Below are positions 34,134-41,832 of a stretch of 49,862 nucleotides of DNA, in pieces. A program made the position numbers and the translations under genes. This DNA is from Candidatus Kaiserbacteria bacterium (lineage in GTDB: Bacteria > Patescibacteriota > Minisyncoccia > Phycocordibacterales > Phycocordibacteraceae). Each line of letters begins with the position of its first letter. Positions within the stretch are counted from its first letter, which is position 1. The notes under the pieces are model-generated. The model searched no databases. It was not told the origin of the DNA and saw only the letters and a list, made by a program, of their open reading frames with translations. Location: the NCBI GenBank assembly GCA_029288835.1, contig JARIGN010000034.1:1-49862 (forward strand), written 5' to 3'.

Positions 34134-34394
34134 ATGAAAAAGGATATACACCCCTCTGAATATCGAACCGTCCTCTTCGAAGATATGGCTTCCGGAGAGC
34201 AGTTTTTGATCGGTTCCACCATTCGCACCACCGAGACCGGTGTCTTTAAGGCTGACAAGAAGGAATACCCGAAGTATGTCGTGGAAATCTCCAGCAAGTC
34301 GCACCCGTTCTATACTGGTGAAGACCGCACTCTCGACAAGACCGGCCGCGTCGAGCGCTTCAAGCAGCGCGCAGCTGCAGCAAAGAAGAAATAG
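34134..34394 (+). CDS. rpmE2: 50S ribosomal protein L31, type B
   Basis: 86 residues. [30 protein letters not shown] and the [21 protein letters not shown] core are typical of L31. The zinc-binding cysteines of type A are absent (no Cys at all), so it is the zinc-independent type B form. The C-terminus is Lys-rich. It has its own promoter and a terminator that starts at its stop codon, so it is a single-gene transcript. Confidence 0.96.
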   Translation: MKKDIHPSEYRTVLFEDMASGEQFLIGSTIRTTETGVFKADKKEYPKYVVEISSKSHPFYTGEDRTLDKTGRVERFKQRAAAAKKK

Positions 34395-34427
34395 CAAAAA
34401 AGCGGCGTCAAAGCCGCTTTTTTGCTA
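34392..34427 (+). terminator. Intrinsic terminator of rpmE2
   Basis: TAGCAAAAAAGCGGC and GCCGCTTTTTTGCTA form a perfect 15-bp stem around GTCAAA, with the U-tract inside the 3' arm. The stop codon TAG is part of the 5' arm. The prfA extended -10 box overlaps the 3' arm. Confidence 0.9.
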
Positions 34428-34431
34428 CAAT
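34423..34431 (+). promoter_or_regulatory. Extended -10 box of prfA overlapping the rpmE2 terminator
   Basis: TG-C-TACAAT, then six bases (GACCCA) and ATG 34438. The first five bases belong to the terminator arm. It fixes the prfA start at 34438, not the 34240 start of the ORF track. Confidence 0.6.
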
Positions 34432-34437
34432 GACCCA

Positions 34438-35394
34438 ATGCTTGAGTATTCGCCAGAGTTTAAGGCAAACCATAAGATCGCCTATTTCGCCGAAGAATAT
34501 GAGCGCCTTGGCGCGGAGCTTCGCGATTCCCAGGAAAGCGCAGGGGACGACCCGGAGCTTATGAAGATGGCGGCGGAGGACGCAGTGCGCATTGAGGCGC
34601 GCCAAAAGGAGCTGCTTGAGGAGATTGAGCGCATCTTGGAGAAGGATAAGGAAGAAGCGGAGAAGCCAAAGGCTATCGTACTGGAATTCCGTGCCGGCGC
34701 TGGTGGCGATGAAGCAAACCTTTTTGCCCAGGAGCTGAAGGACATGTACCAGAAATATGCGGAAGGGAAGCGGTGGCGCGTCAAGATTCTCGATGATCTC
34801 ACGCTCGAGATAGACGGCACCGATGCGTACGACGCGCTTCGCTATGAGACTGGTGTGCATCGCGTGCAGCGCGTGCCCGTCACCGAGAAGACCGGCCGCA
34901 TCCATACCTCCACCGCATCAGTCGCGGCGCTCCCTATCCGTAACAAGCCGACGGTCACCATTAACCCTGCCGATATTGAGATAGAATTCTCGCGCAGTGG
35001 AGGAGCCGGCGGCCAAAACGTGAACAAGGTGGAGACGGCCGTGCGCCTTATCCATAAGCCGACCGGCATTGATGTGCGCTCCTCGAGCGAGCGTAGCCAG
35101 CTCGCCAACCGCGAAAAGGCGATGGCCATCCTTTCGGCAAAGCTGGAAGGGCTTGCAGAAGAAGAAGAGGCAAAGAAGCATTCTGCAGACCGAAAGGCCC
35201 AGATTGGTACCGCTGACCGCTCGGAGAAGATTCGCACCTATAACTTCCTCCAGGACCGTGTGACCGACCACCGGATCAAGGAATCCTGGCATAACCTGCC
35301 GAAAATCATGGCGGGCTATATTGACCCGATCGTCGAGGCGCTGGCTGCTGCGGCAGCGGGTGGGGGAATTGGGGAGGCAGAAGATGAGGAATAA
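34438..35394 (+). CDS. prfA: Peptide chain release factor 1, short form
   Basis: Recognises UAA/UAG stops and triggers peptide release. The GGQ catalytic loop is in [20 protein letters not shown]. The codon-recognition tripeptide is P-V-T in [20 protein letters not shown], the P-x-T class of RF1. [18 protein letters not shown] and the C-terminal [14 protein letters not shown] are standard. At 318 residues it is about 40 shorter than E. coli RF1, mostly through a trimmed N-terminal helical domain (about 80 residues before EFRAGAGG against about 113). TGA is also used as a stop in this window (for example 27543), so an RF2 should exist elsewhere. Confidence 0.96.
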   Translation: MLEYSPEFKANHKIAYFAEEYERLGAELRDSQESAGDDPELMKMAAEDAVRIEARQKELLEEIERILEKDKEEAEKPKAIVLEFRAGAGGDEANLFAQELKDMYQKYAEGKRWRVKILDDLTLEIDGTDAYDALRYETGVHRVQRVPVTEKTGRIHTSTASVAALPIRNKPTVTINPADIEIEFSRSGGAGGQNVNKVETAVRLIHKPTGIDVRSSSERSQLANREKAMAILSAKLEGLAEEEEAKKHSADRKAQIGTADRSEKIRTYNFLQDRVTDHRIKESWHNLPKIMAGYIDPIVEALAAAAAGGGIGEAEDEE

Positions 35395-35443
35395 CGGCAT
35401 GTCCCGCGGGTTTTGCGCGGCAATTGCAGCATTTTAGGCCTTG

Positions 35444-35452
35444 TGGTATCTT
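35444..35452 (+). promoter_or_regulatory. Extended -10 box of rpsB
   Basis: TG-G-TATCTT, six bases, then ATG 35459. It supports the ATG at 35459 over the ORF-track start at 35441. Confidence 0.55.
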
Positions 35453-35458
35453 CTATCT

Positions 35459-36172
35459 ATGACAACCGATACATCGGCTAAGCAAAGCACGCGCGAAAAC
35501 GTTGAGCGTCTCTTCAAAACAGGCGGTCATTTTGCGCAGCTTAAGAGCCGCCGCCACCCTTCAATGAAGCCATTTATCGTGGGTTCAAAGTCCAAAGTTG
35601 AGATCTTTGACCTTGCAAAGACCGACGCCCAGCTCGCAAAGGCAAAGGAAATGATGGCAGCGTTCGCAAAGGAAGGAAAGATCGTGCTTTTCGTCGGAGG
35701 CAAGAGCGAAGTAGCTCCCGCTATTAAGGACGCAGCTACGCGTATTGGCCAGCCATATGTGGCAGGTCGTTGGCTCGGTGGCACTATCTCAAACTTCCCT
35801 GAGATCAAAAAGCGCATTGACCACCTTGCCGACCTCATCCAGAAGCGTGACTCCGGCGAGCTCGCAAAGATGTATACCAAGCTTGAGCGCGTCTTTATCG
35901 ACCGCGAAATCGAGCGTCTTGAGACCCGCCTCGGTGGCCTCACCGACCTCGCGCGCAAGCCAGACGTCTTCGTTATCGTGGACACCCGCCACGAGGCACA
36001 CGCTACCAAGGAAGCACGCGATGCACGCATTCCCGTCATCGGCGTGATGAGCTCAGACTGCGATCTTCACGATGCGACCTATCCTATCGTTGTTAACGAT
36101 GCTTCTCGCGAAACTGTTAAATTGATTCTTTCGGAGCTCACTGAAGCTTACGAAGAAGGTCGTAAGGCATAG
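35459..36172 (+). CDS. rpsB: 30S ribosomal protein S2
   Basis: 237 residues from ATG 35459 (MTTDTSAKQS). FKTGGHFAQLKSRRHPSMKPFIVGSKSKVEIFDL matches the N-terminal S2 region (G-x-H-x-G variant GGHFAQ). YVAGRWLGGTISNFPEIKKRI and PDVFVIVDTRHEAHATKEARDARIPVIGVMSSDCDL are the core signatures. It is followed by tsf as in most bacteria, but a large hairpin of unusual design and a separate promoter lie between them. Confidence 0.97.
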   Translation: MTTDTSAKQSTRENVERLFKTGGHFAQLKSRRHPSMKPFIVGSKSKVEIFDLAKTDAQLAKAKEMMAAFAKEGKIVLFVGGKSEVAPAIKDAATRIGQPYVAGRWLGGTISNFPEIKKRIDHLADLIQKRDSGELAKMYTKLERVFIDREIERLETRLGGLTDLARKPDVFVIVDTRHEAHATKEARDARIPVIGVMSSDCDLHDATYPIVVNDASRETVKLILSELTEAYEEGRKA

Positions 36173-36206
36173 TAAGTAGTTGAGTAAGGATCAAGAAACT
36201 TGAGAG

Positions 36207-36342
36207 GAGGCTCGTCATATCTCTTGAGTAACGCAGCCTTTGGGCGGTACATTTTTGAAGTTTGCATGTCCTCTCGAATGTTGTAGGGAAAAATGTAGCG
36301 GGTGCCCAAAGGCGAGTAACGCCGAGAGCATATGCGAGCCTC
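36207..36342. ncRNA. 136-nt structured element between rpsB and tsf
   Basis: Stem 1: GAGGCTCG (36207-36214) with CGAGCCTC (36335-36342). Stem 2: CATAT and CTCT with AGAG and ATATG. An internal loop follows in which both strands contain the same nonamer GAGTAACGC (about 36225-36233 and 36314-36322). Stem 3: GCCTTTGGGC (36236-36245) with GCCCAAAGGC (36304-36313). Stem 4: TACATTTTT (36248-36256) with AAAAATGTA (36289-36297), closed by a 32-nt loop. The architecture suggests an RNA, either an attenuator or leader between rpsB and tsf or a stand-alone sRNA. Strand is uncertain since the pairing is symmetric. No Rfam family recognised. Confidence 0.7.
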
Positions 36343-36351
36343 ACGTAAATT

Positions 36352-36360
36352 TGTTATAAT
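36352..36360 (+). promoter_or_regulatory. Extended -10 box of tsf
   Basis: TG-T-TATAAT, a consensus extended -10, with 21 bases to ATG 36382. The hairpin at 36207-36342 ends just upstream, so tsf can be transcribed independently of it. Confidence 0.65.
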
Positions 36361-36381
36361 CATTTCACTAATTTAAATACT

Positions 36382-36966
36382 ATGGAAATCACAACGGAAA
36401 CAATTAAAATCCTTCGCGACAAGACCGGCGTTTCAATCATGCAGTGCAAAAAGGCACTTGAAGAGGCTGAAGGCGACATGGACAAGGCGGAAGTGATCCT
36501 TCGCAAACGCTCCGGCGCTGCGGCAGACAAGAAGGCAGACCGTGACCTCGGTGCAGGCGCTATTGGTGTGTACGTGCACGAAGGCGCTATTGGCGCGATG
36601 GTGCTCCTTTCCTGCGAGACTGACTTCGTCTCCCGCAACCCTGAATTTCCGGTCCTCGCACGCGAGATTGCCATGCAGGTAGCGGCAACCAACCCTTCCT
36701 ATCTTTCCGACACCGACATTGCTCCTGAAGCTCTTGAAGCAGCAAAGGCAGTATTCCAGGCGGAAGTTGCTGATAAGCCGGCAGACATGCAGGAGAAGAT
36801 TCTCGAGGGCAAGATGAAGAGCTACTTCCAGGACCAGGTCCTCATGAACCAGACCTACATCAAGGACGAGACCAAGACCATTCGAGACCTCGTCACCGAG
36901 GCTTCACAGAAGTTTGGTGAGCGCGTTGAGGTTTCAAAGTTTGTGCGCATGTCCGCACGCGGCTAG
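36382..36966 (+). CDS. tsf: Elongation factor Ts, short form
   Basis: Nucleotide exchange factor for EF-Tu. The N-terminal UBA-like domain has ILRDKTGVSIMQCKKALEEAEGDMDKAEVILRKR. The core has GAIGAMVLLSCETDFVSRNPEF (the TDFV motif that contacts EF-Tu) and EILEGKMKSYFQDQVLMNQTYIKD. 194 residues is the short type, as in Thermus, with only one core subdomain, against about 283 in E. coli. Lies downstream of rpsB and the structured element. Confidence 0.96.
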   Translation: MEITTETIKILRDKTGVSIMQCKKALEEAEGDMDKAEVILRKRSGAAADKKADRDLGAGAIGVYVHEGAIGAMVLLSCETDFVSRNPEFPVLAREIAMQVAATNPSYLSDTDIAPEALEAAKAVFQAEVADKPADMQEKILEGKMKSYFQDQVLMNQTYIKDETKTIRDLVTEASQKFGERVEVSKFVRMSARG

Positions 36967-36990
36967 CGATGCGTGTGGCGTAAAACGCCT

Positions 36991-37395
36991 ATGCTCTACA
37001 TTCTCCTCATCATCACGAGCGTCGTTCTCTTCTGGGCTTTTTTGAGTTTGACTATCGTTGAGGCGCGTACCGGTACGCGCCTTTTCGCTGACTCACGCCT
37101 GAAGCTGGATAGGCAGGTGGGGAGGGCACTCTTTATCGCAAAGCACGTGGACTGGCTTGAGTTCATTAACCACGCCCTCCAAAGCTTCTTTGAGCGCGTG
37201 CTCCATGACATTGCACAATTCTTCCTCTTCCTCGTGCGTGGCATCGAGCGTGAGCTTTCAGAAACCGTCCGCTATCTTCGTGGCCGCCGGCCAAACCTGC
37301 TCGCGCCAAAGCCTTCCCGCACGCCACTCCAGGAGCAGGCAAAGCGCTATGTGCGCCGCACCTTCCGGCACTTTGTGTCTCGGGAAAAGAAATGA
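36991..37395 (+). CDS. Small membrane protein with basic tail, unknown
   Basis: 134 residues from ATG 36991; the ORF-track GTG at 36973 adds six residues and is less likely. One N-terminal membrane helix (LYILLIITSVVLFWAFLSL) is followed by an amphipathic helical region with LFIAKHVDWLEFINHALQSFFERVLHDIAQFFLFLVRGIERELSETVRYLRGR and a strongly basic C-terminus (KRYVRRTFRHFVSREKK). No domain recognised. Follows tsf by 24 bases, probably co-transcribed. Confidence 0.75.
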   Translation: MLYILLIITSVVLFWAFLSLTIVEARTGTRLFADSRLKLDRQVGRALFIAKHVDWLEFINHALQSFFERVLHDIAQFFLFLVRGIERELSETVRYLRGRRPNLLAPKPSRTPLQEQAKRYVRRTFRHFVSREKK

Positions 37396-37448
37396 TACTC
37401 TAGGAAAACGTGCTCAGGAGTTCGGCAGGCCGAACCTTGCGCATACCA

Positions 37449-37524
37449 GCCGCCTTAGCTCAGTCGGTAGAGCAACACTTTTGTAAAGTGAAGGTCCCCA
37501 GTTCGAGCCTGGGAGGCGGCTCCA
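37449..37524 (+). tRNA. tRNA-Thr (UGU), CCA encoded
   Basis: Acceptor GCCGCCT pairs with AGGCGGC, followed by T and genome-encoded CCA (37522-37524). D-arm GCTC...GAGC, anticodon loop TTTGTAA (TGT), T-arm CCCAG-TTCGAGC-CTGGG. The outermost anticodon-stem pair is A-A. A promoter TGATACTCT lies at about 37392 and a small hairpin (GTTCGG-CAGG-CCGAAC) in the leader. It is followed by a low-GC region. Confidence 0.95.
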
Positions 37525-37590
37525 AATATAGTATTGATGAGGTTGGGGACAAGACCTTACATAGAACTAAAGTATGTCATTATAAAAGGT

Positions 37591-38085
37591 ATGACAGTTC
37601 CAGAAAATTCGCCGACAACAGAAAAAGTACTATCTCAACCAATGGGTACTTCTACAGAAAATACTTCAGGGATGAAAGAAAAAGCCGTAGTACCTCCAGA
37701 AATAATGAAATGGAATTGGGGCGCTTTCCTATTAGGTTGGCTCTGGGGATTGCCGAATAGGAGCTACATTCCCCTCTACGGATTGCTCTATTTACCCCTT
37801 TCATTTGTTATAAGCATTGTAAGTTCGGGGATAAAGTCATTAGGAATACTCCTCACAATTATTCTATACATAGGGCTATTAGCTTTCATGGTCTTCAGTG
37901 GCATAAAAGGAAATGAATGGGCATGGAGAAACATGAAGTGGGCAGATGTAGAATCATTCAGAAAAGTTCAACAAGGTTGGGCATGGGCCGCATTGATTAG
38001 CTTTGTTCTCATAGTTATCATGATTATTATGAGCGTATTTGTATTCGCATTCTTTTCACTTTTATTTCATGATTCTCCTTCATAA
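37591..38085 (+). CDS. DUF2628-like multi-span membrane protein
   Basis: 164 residues from ATG 37591 (MTVPENSPTTEK); earlier in-frame starts run into the tRNA flank. A polar N-terminus of about 40 residues precedes KWNWGAFLLGWLWGLPNRSYIPLYG. Two or three membrane helices, GNEWAWRNMKWADVESFRKVQQGWAWAA, and a final helix ending in LLFHDSPS follow. The W-x-WGAF and G-NEWAWRN motifs are typical of DUF2628-type proteins of unknown function. Base composition is clearly more A+T-rich than the neighbouring ribosomal and tRNA genes, suggesting transfer. Confidence 0.82.
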   Translation: MTVPENSPTTEKVLSQPMGTSTENTSGMKEKAVVPPEIMKWNWGAFLLGWLWGLPNRSYIPLYGLLYLPLSFVISIVSSGIKSLGILLTIILYIGLLAFMVFSGIKGNEWAWRNMKWADVESFRKVQQGWAWAALISFVLIVIMIIMSVFVFAFFSLLFHDSPS

Positions 38086-38136
38086 GGTATTTCATATCTT
38101 TTAAGTTCTCTAGGCTTGGGTTTACGTCATTACATA

Positions 38137-38958
38137 ATGGAACAAGTTCTCTTCACCTTAAATCCGCAGTTAGCACTTCAAATGATAACAAACCTTTCAC
38201 AGAAAGGAGGTTTGTATATACTCTCTAGGCTTGTTCTGCCGCTACTTTTTGCTATTGGGTTTATTAGTGTTTTTATGGTTACTTCAAACCCCTGGTTTGT
38301 TGTCCCTGGATTCTTTTTGTTCTGTGTACCTCTTTTCAGTATGGTGCAAGTGTATAAGACTTTAGAAAATAAATATTACGCTAGCATAGCGCAGTCCCTG
38401 CAGTATACCTATAACGCTAAAGACGCAGTTCCTTCGTCGGGAAAACTTTTTACGTTTGGAAGCAATCGTTCTTTAAAAAATGTATTGACAGGTATCTACA
38501 AAGATTTACCTTTTTGGTTCGGGAAGTATACCTTTGGAGTAGGAGGGGGGAGATATGAGCAATACTATATTTATACCGTAGCAGCGTTACAGACAAGAAA
38601 ATCACTTCCTCGAGTAGTATGCGTTCCGGTGAACCTAAGTACTGGCTCTCTGCTTAACTCATGGAAAGAAGAGAATTGTGAACATGTATCCTTGGAGGGT
38701 GATTTCAATAAGTTTTTTAAGGTATATGTAGAAAAAGGAAAGGAAGATGAGGCATTAGAAATACTACAGCCAAACACTATGAGCATGCTCATGGATACCT
38801 ATAAAGAGTATGGTTTTGAATGTAGTGGCTCAACACTTTATATATTTAAATTAGGATATCCCGAAGGAAATCAGGATGAGGTATTGGCACTGTGTAAGGA
38901 ACTGCAGGAGTATTGCGACCTTCTTCTCTCAGCTTTACGTTCGATAACAAGTAACTAA
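38137..38958 (+). CDS. DUF3137-like membrane protein
   Basis: 273 residues from ATG 38137 (MEQVLFTLNPQLALQ). Two close membrane helices (about 28-70, LVLPLLFAIGFISVFMV and PWFVVPGFFLFCVPLFSMV) are followed by a soluble domain. EHVSLEGDFNKFFKVYVEKGKEDEALEILQPNTMSMLMD resembles the conserved core of DUF3137 proteins (an E-x-x-x-F-x-K-x-F-x-V-Y ... L-x-P-x-x-M pattern). Function unknown. A+T-rich like the gene before it. Ends six bases from the convergent thioredoxin-like gene. Confidence 0.75.
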   Translation: MEQVLFTLNPQLALQMITNLSQKGGLYILSRLVLPLLFAIGFISVFMVTSNPWFVVPGFFLFCVPLFSMVQVYKTLENKYYASIAQSLQYTYNAKDAVPSSGKLFTFGSNRSLKNVLTGIYKDLPFWFGKYTFGVGGGRYEQYYIYTVAALQTRKSLPRVVCVPVNLSTGSLLNSWKEENCEHVSLEGDFNKFFKVYVEKGKEDEALEILQPNTMSMLMDTYKEYGFECSGSTLYIFKLGYPEGNQDEVLALCKELQEYCDLLLSALRSITSN

Positions 38959-38964
38959 GACGTA

Positions 38965-39675
38965 CTACTTTTTTGCTGTTATTGCGGTAGTTGAAGCGGT
39001 TGTACTTGTGGCAAAAAGGCTTGGTGGAAAGTCTTTCTCAAAATCAGAAAGGGAAGTGTAACCATAGTATTGCTTGTTATTGATGACGAAGGCAGGGAAG
39101 GTCGGCCTTACCTTCTCAACAGTCTCAAGTGTCTTGAGGGCAGCTAGGTCAAGGTTATAGTCAAAGGAATACACGCGAATGGATGGATAGGTTTGGCGTA
39201 GGTACTGCAGGTCTGCGGAAGCCTGGTCACATTCCGTGTTACAGCTGCCCGTGTTATTTGAATAGAAATAAAGCACGATGGTCGGCTTCAAGTTACAGGT
39301 TTTTGAGAGTTGCTCGGTAAGGAGATAGTCACGAATTTCGAGAAGCGTGTACTGGTCCTTGAGCTGGAGTACCTGCGGGTCGGTGGAGCCGAGCTTGCTT
39401 TCCGTATAGGAAAGCTTATCGCCGAGGCTGCTTACTTCCTGCGAAAGGAGTGTGTCTTCGGTCGAAGAACCATTGGTGAAGTCGCTACAAGGCGCGTTTT
39501 CAAGAAGCGCATACTGGGTTTCCACGGAGAGTGTGTCTGTGGAGAGCTGGTCCTCAATGGTGTTAAGCTGCGCCACGCGCTGCTGGTTTAAATAATTAAT
39601 GGCATACACAACCGTGCCGATAAGGACGACGGTAATAACGAGCGAGATAATGATGTTGCGGGTGAGAATAGACAT
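38965..39675 (-). CDS. Membrane-anchored thioredoxin-like protein
   Basis: 236 residues. N-terminal membrane helix (about 8-28, IIISLVITVVLIGTVVYAI), then a coiled region with two cysteines (ENAPCSDF, SKTCNLKP). The thioredoxin-like fold follows: KPTIVLYFYSNNTGSCNTECDQASADLQYLRQTYP, where the usual CxxC is CNTEC (CxxxC), and VRPTFPAFVINNKQYYGYTSLSDFEKDF with a cis-Pro-like TFP. Predicted to act outside the membrane, possibly helping disulfide formation in the Cys-rich surface proteins upstream; that link is inference. A TAAAAT -10 lies six bases before the ATG on the minus strand. Confidence 0.8.
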   Translation of the reverse strand: MSILTRNIIISLVITVVLIGTVVYAINYLNQQRVAQLNTIEDQLSTDTLSVETQYALLENAPCSDFTNGSSTEDTLLSQEVSSLGDKLSYTESKLGSTDPQVLQLKDQYTLLEIRDYLLTEQLSKTCNLKPTIVLYFYSNNTGSCNTECDQASADLQYLRQTYPSIRVYSFDYNLDLAALKTLETVEKVRPTFPAFVINNKQYYGYTSLSDFEKDFPPSLFATSTTASTTAITAKK

Positions 39676-39703
39676 AGAGGTATTTTAACGCATCTTATGG
39701 ACT

Positions 39704-40945
39704 TTAGCGCCAAGCTCGCTTCGTGCCTGTTGCTAAGTCATAGACGGAGCGCATAAGCCAGAACGGTGCAATGAAGCCATAAATGGTGAGGTAGGCAATT
39801 ATGCCAATGACAAGGTTTCCGGGAGTCTTCGAAATGCGCTTGCCGAGAAGCATGATGGTGACGCCCATGATGATAGTTATGAGGCTAAAGAGTAAGACGG
39901 CAGTGAGCGGAATATAGAACCAGGTGAAGTTTTGGAGATGCGGCGTGAGGAGATAGGAAAGCGGAAGTCCTCGGGAAATGATGAGGCCGTGTATGAGGTT
40001 CAATACAAACTGCACGATAATCACGAAGAACATCAGGATACCGCTTACGTTTGCAAGGAGGCCAAGCGGAAGCATGATGATGCCAAGCGTGCCAAATTTT
40101 GGATTCCCCACCATGTCCCAATAGTCATACACAACGTTGCGGAGGAAGCCCGTGGTCCAACGGGTGCGTTGTTTGATGAGCGAAGGGACGGTTATTGGGG
40201 TCTTGGTATAGACGCGGGCGCGTGGGGCGTTTTCTATTAAGTAGCCGGCGCGCTGAAGGCGGAGGGCCATCTCCAGGTCTTCGGTGCTGTGGCCTTTTTG
40301 GAATCCTCCTACTTCGAGAATGATGTCGCGCCGGTAAAAAGAAAACGGCCCCGGCGTCACATAGAGGCCGTTGAGGGAAGAAATGACATGGCGCATCGTG
40401 ATGCCGTGGATGTAGTCCGCATGCTGCATCTTCTCAATCCAACGCTTCGGCTCGTGCACGGACATGGCAGCCGTCACCGCACCCACTTTTGGATCATCAA
40501 AATAGCCGATGATCTCGCGCAGCGCATCTGGCTCAACGAATGAGTCAGCATCAAGGCAGCCAACAAACTCTGCCTGCGGAGAGCGCTCGATGCCGAGATT
40601 CACTGCTGTGTGCTTTCCTCCATTCTCCTTATGAATCACCTGAATCTGCGGATGGCCCTGGTATTCATCCATCACCGCTGCGGTGTTATCGGTGGAGCCG
40701 TCGTCAACGAGCACGATGGAAAGCTTTTCTTTTGGATAGTCGAGCGCAAGGAGAGACTCGACGGTTCCCTGTATTGTTTTCTCTTCGTTCCAACACGGGA
40801 CAATCACCGCAACAGGCGGAGTCTTAGGAGAAAGCTGCTGCTTCCGGCGCTCGGTGGCTGGCTCGGAAAGGAAGGTGACGAGCAAAAATACCTCGAAGAA
40901 GACGGCAATGAAGATAAACGGGTAGGTAAGTACCTCAAGAGACAT
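39704..40945 (-). CDS. Processive family 2 glycosyltransferase (polysaccharide synthase type)
   Basis: 413 residues from ATG 40945 (MSLEVLTYPFIFI); the longer ORF-track form overlaps pheS and lies upstream of the likely -10 box. One N-terminal helix is followed by the GT-A domain: VAVIVPCWNEEKTIQGTVESLL, VLVDDGSTDNT, GCLDADSFVEPDAL (DxD), HSTEDLEMALRLQRAGY (the ED base) and QRTRW (Q-x-x-R-W). Three or four C-terminal helices follow. This arrangement is that of cellulose/hyaluronan/PNAG synthases, which polymerise and export a beta-linked glycan. Substrate is not predictable. Probable capsule or exopolysaccharide role. Confidence 0.94.
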   Translation of the reverse strand: MSLEVLTYPFIFIAVFFEVFLLVTFLSEPATERRKQQLSPKTPPVAVIVPCWNEEKTIQGTVESLLALDYPKEKLSIVLVDDGSTDNTAAVMDEYQGHPQIQVIHKENGGKHTAVNLGIERSPQAEFVGCLDADSFVEPDALREIIGYFDDPKVGAVTAAMSVHEPKRWIEKMQHADYIHGITMRHVISSLNGLYVTPGPFSFYRRDIILEVGGFQKGHSTEDLEMALRLQRAGYLIENAPRARVYTKTPITVPSLIKQRTRWTTGFLRNVVYDYWDMVGNPKFGTLGIIMLPLGLLANVSGILMFFVIIVQFVLNLIHGLIISRGLPLSYLLTPHLQNFTWFYIPLTAVLLFSLITIIMGVTIMLLGKRISKTPGNLVIGIIAYLTIYGFIAPFWLMRSVYDLATGTKRAWR

Positions 40946-40963
40946 AGGGCCGATATGCTGTGC

Positions 40964-40972
40964 AGTATAGCA
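40964..40972 (-). promoter_or_regulatory. Extended -10 box of the glycosyltransferase gene
   Basis: On the minus strand TG-C-TATACT, with 18 bases to the ATG at 40945. The divergent pheS has TAAAAT (40982-40987), ten bases before its ATG, so both promoters fit in the 52-bp intergenic gap. Confidence 0.55.
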
Positions 40973-40997
40973 AATATAGGCTAAAATCAGAAGTGAT

Positions 40998-41798
40998 ATG
41001 GCTGAGGGACGATTGCATCCTATAACGGTGGCAGTCCGCGAAATCGCGGACATTTTCGGTAGGATGGGCTTTGGCGTTGCCTATGGCCCGGAGCTTGAAG
41101 ACGAGTGGCATAATTTCACCTCGCTCAATGTGCCACCTGGCCACCCAGCTCGCGACATGCAGGACACCTTTTGGCTCCAGGGAGCGGTTGCGACGAACGT
41201 TTCCGCAAGCGAAAAGGAGTCGCGCGAAAAAGAACTGGAGCGAAGCGTGCTGCGCACGCACACCTCGCCCGTGCAGATGCGCTACATGGAGGAGCAGGTA
41301 AAGGCAGGCGTGATGCCGCCGTATCGCGTGATCGTACCCGGGAAAGTCTTTCGCAATGAAGCAACCGATGCGACACACGAGGCACAGTTCTATCAGAACG
41401 AAGGACTCGCAATCGGCGAAAACGTAACACTCGCGCATCTGAAGGGCACACTGGATACTTTTTTTCGCGAATATTTGGGACCGGAAGCAAAGGTGCGTTT
41501 TCGCCCGAGCTTCTTTCCCTTCACTGAGCCATCGGTGGAGGTGGATGTGTGGTTTAAGCCGCAGGCACGTGCAGGTGAGCCAGAAAGTGAAGGCCGTTGG
41601 CTTGAGGTGATGGGTGGCGGTATGGTGCATCCGCAGGTTATTGAAAATGCTGGCCTTGATTCAAAAAAGTACCAGGGCTTTGCGTTCGGCGGCGGCATCG
41701 AGCGTTTGATCATGGTGAAGCATGGCGTGAATGACGTACGGCTTTTCCATTCCGGCGATTTGCGCTTTGTGTATGGGTTTGAGGAAAATGTGCAATAA
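40998..41798 (+). CDS. pheS: Phenylalanyl-tRNA synthetase alpha subunit, lacking the N-terminal coiled coil
   Basis: Catalytic subunit of (alpha-beta)2 PheRS. Class II motifs: motif 1 region LHPITVAVREIADIFGRMGFGVAYGPELEDEWHNF, motif 2 RVIVPGKVFRNEATDATHEAQFYQNEGL, motif 3 AFGGGIERLIMVKHGVNDVR. It begins where E. coli PheS has already completed about 85-90 residues, so the N-terminal coiled-coil arm that touches the tRNA is absent. An in-frame TAG at 40977 rules out extension. 266 residues against about 327 in E. coli. pheT follows 34 bases later. Confidence 0.96.
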   Translation: MAEGRLHPITVAVREIADIFGRMGFGVAYGPELEDEWHNFTSLNVPPGHPARDMQDTFWLQGAVATNVSASEKESREKELERSVLRTHTSPVQMRYMEEQVKAGVMPPYRVIVPGKVFRNEATDATHEAQFYQNEGLAIGENVTLAHLKGTLDTFFREYLGPEAKVRFRPSFFPFTEPSVEVDVWFKPQARAGEPESEGRWLEVMGGGMVHPQVIENAGLDSKKYQGFAFGGGIERLIMVKHGVNDVRLFHSGDLRFVYGFEENVQ

Positions 41799-41832
41799 CT
41801 TTTGAAATGCAGTAACGCACGAACGTAACCCT

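Noticed and set aside
34240-34437. N-terminal extension of RF1 from 34240
   Set aside because: It is an out-of-frame reading of rpmE2 and crosses its terminator; the prfA promoter lies downstream of it.
36138-36363. Minus-strand ORFs across the rpsB-tsf gap
   Set aside because: Short, overlapping in several frames, and explained by the structured hairpin. No start signals.
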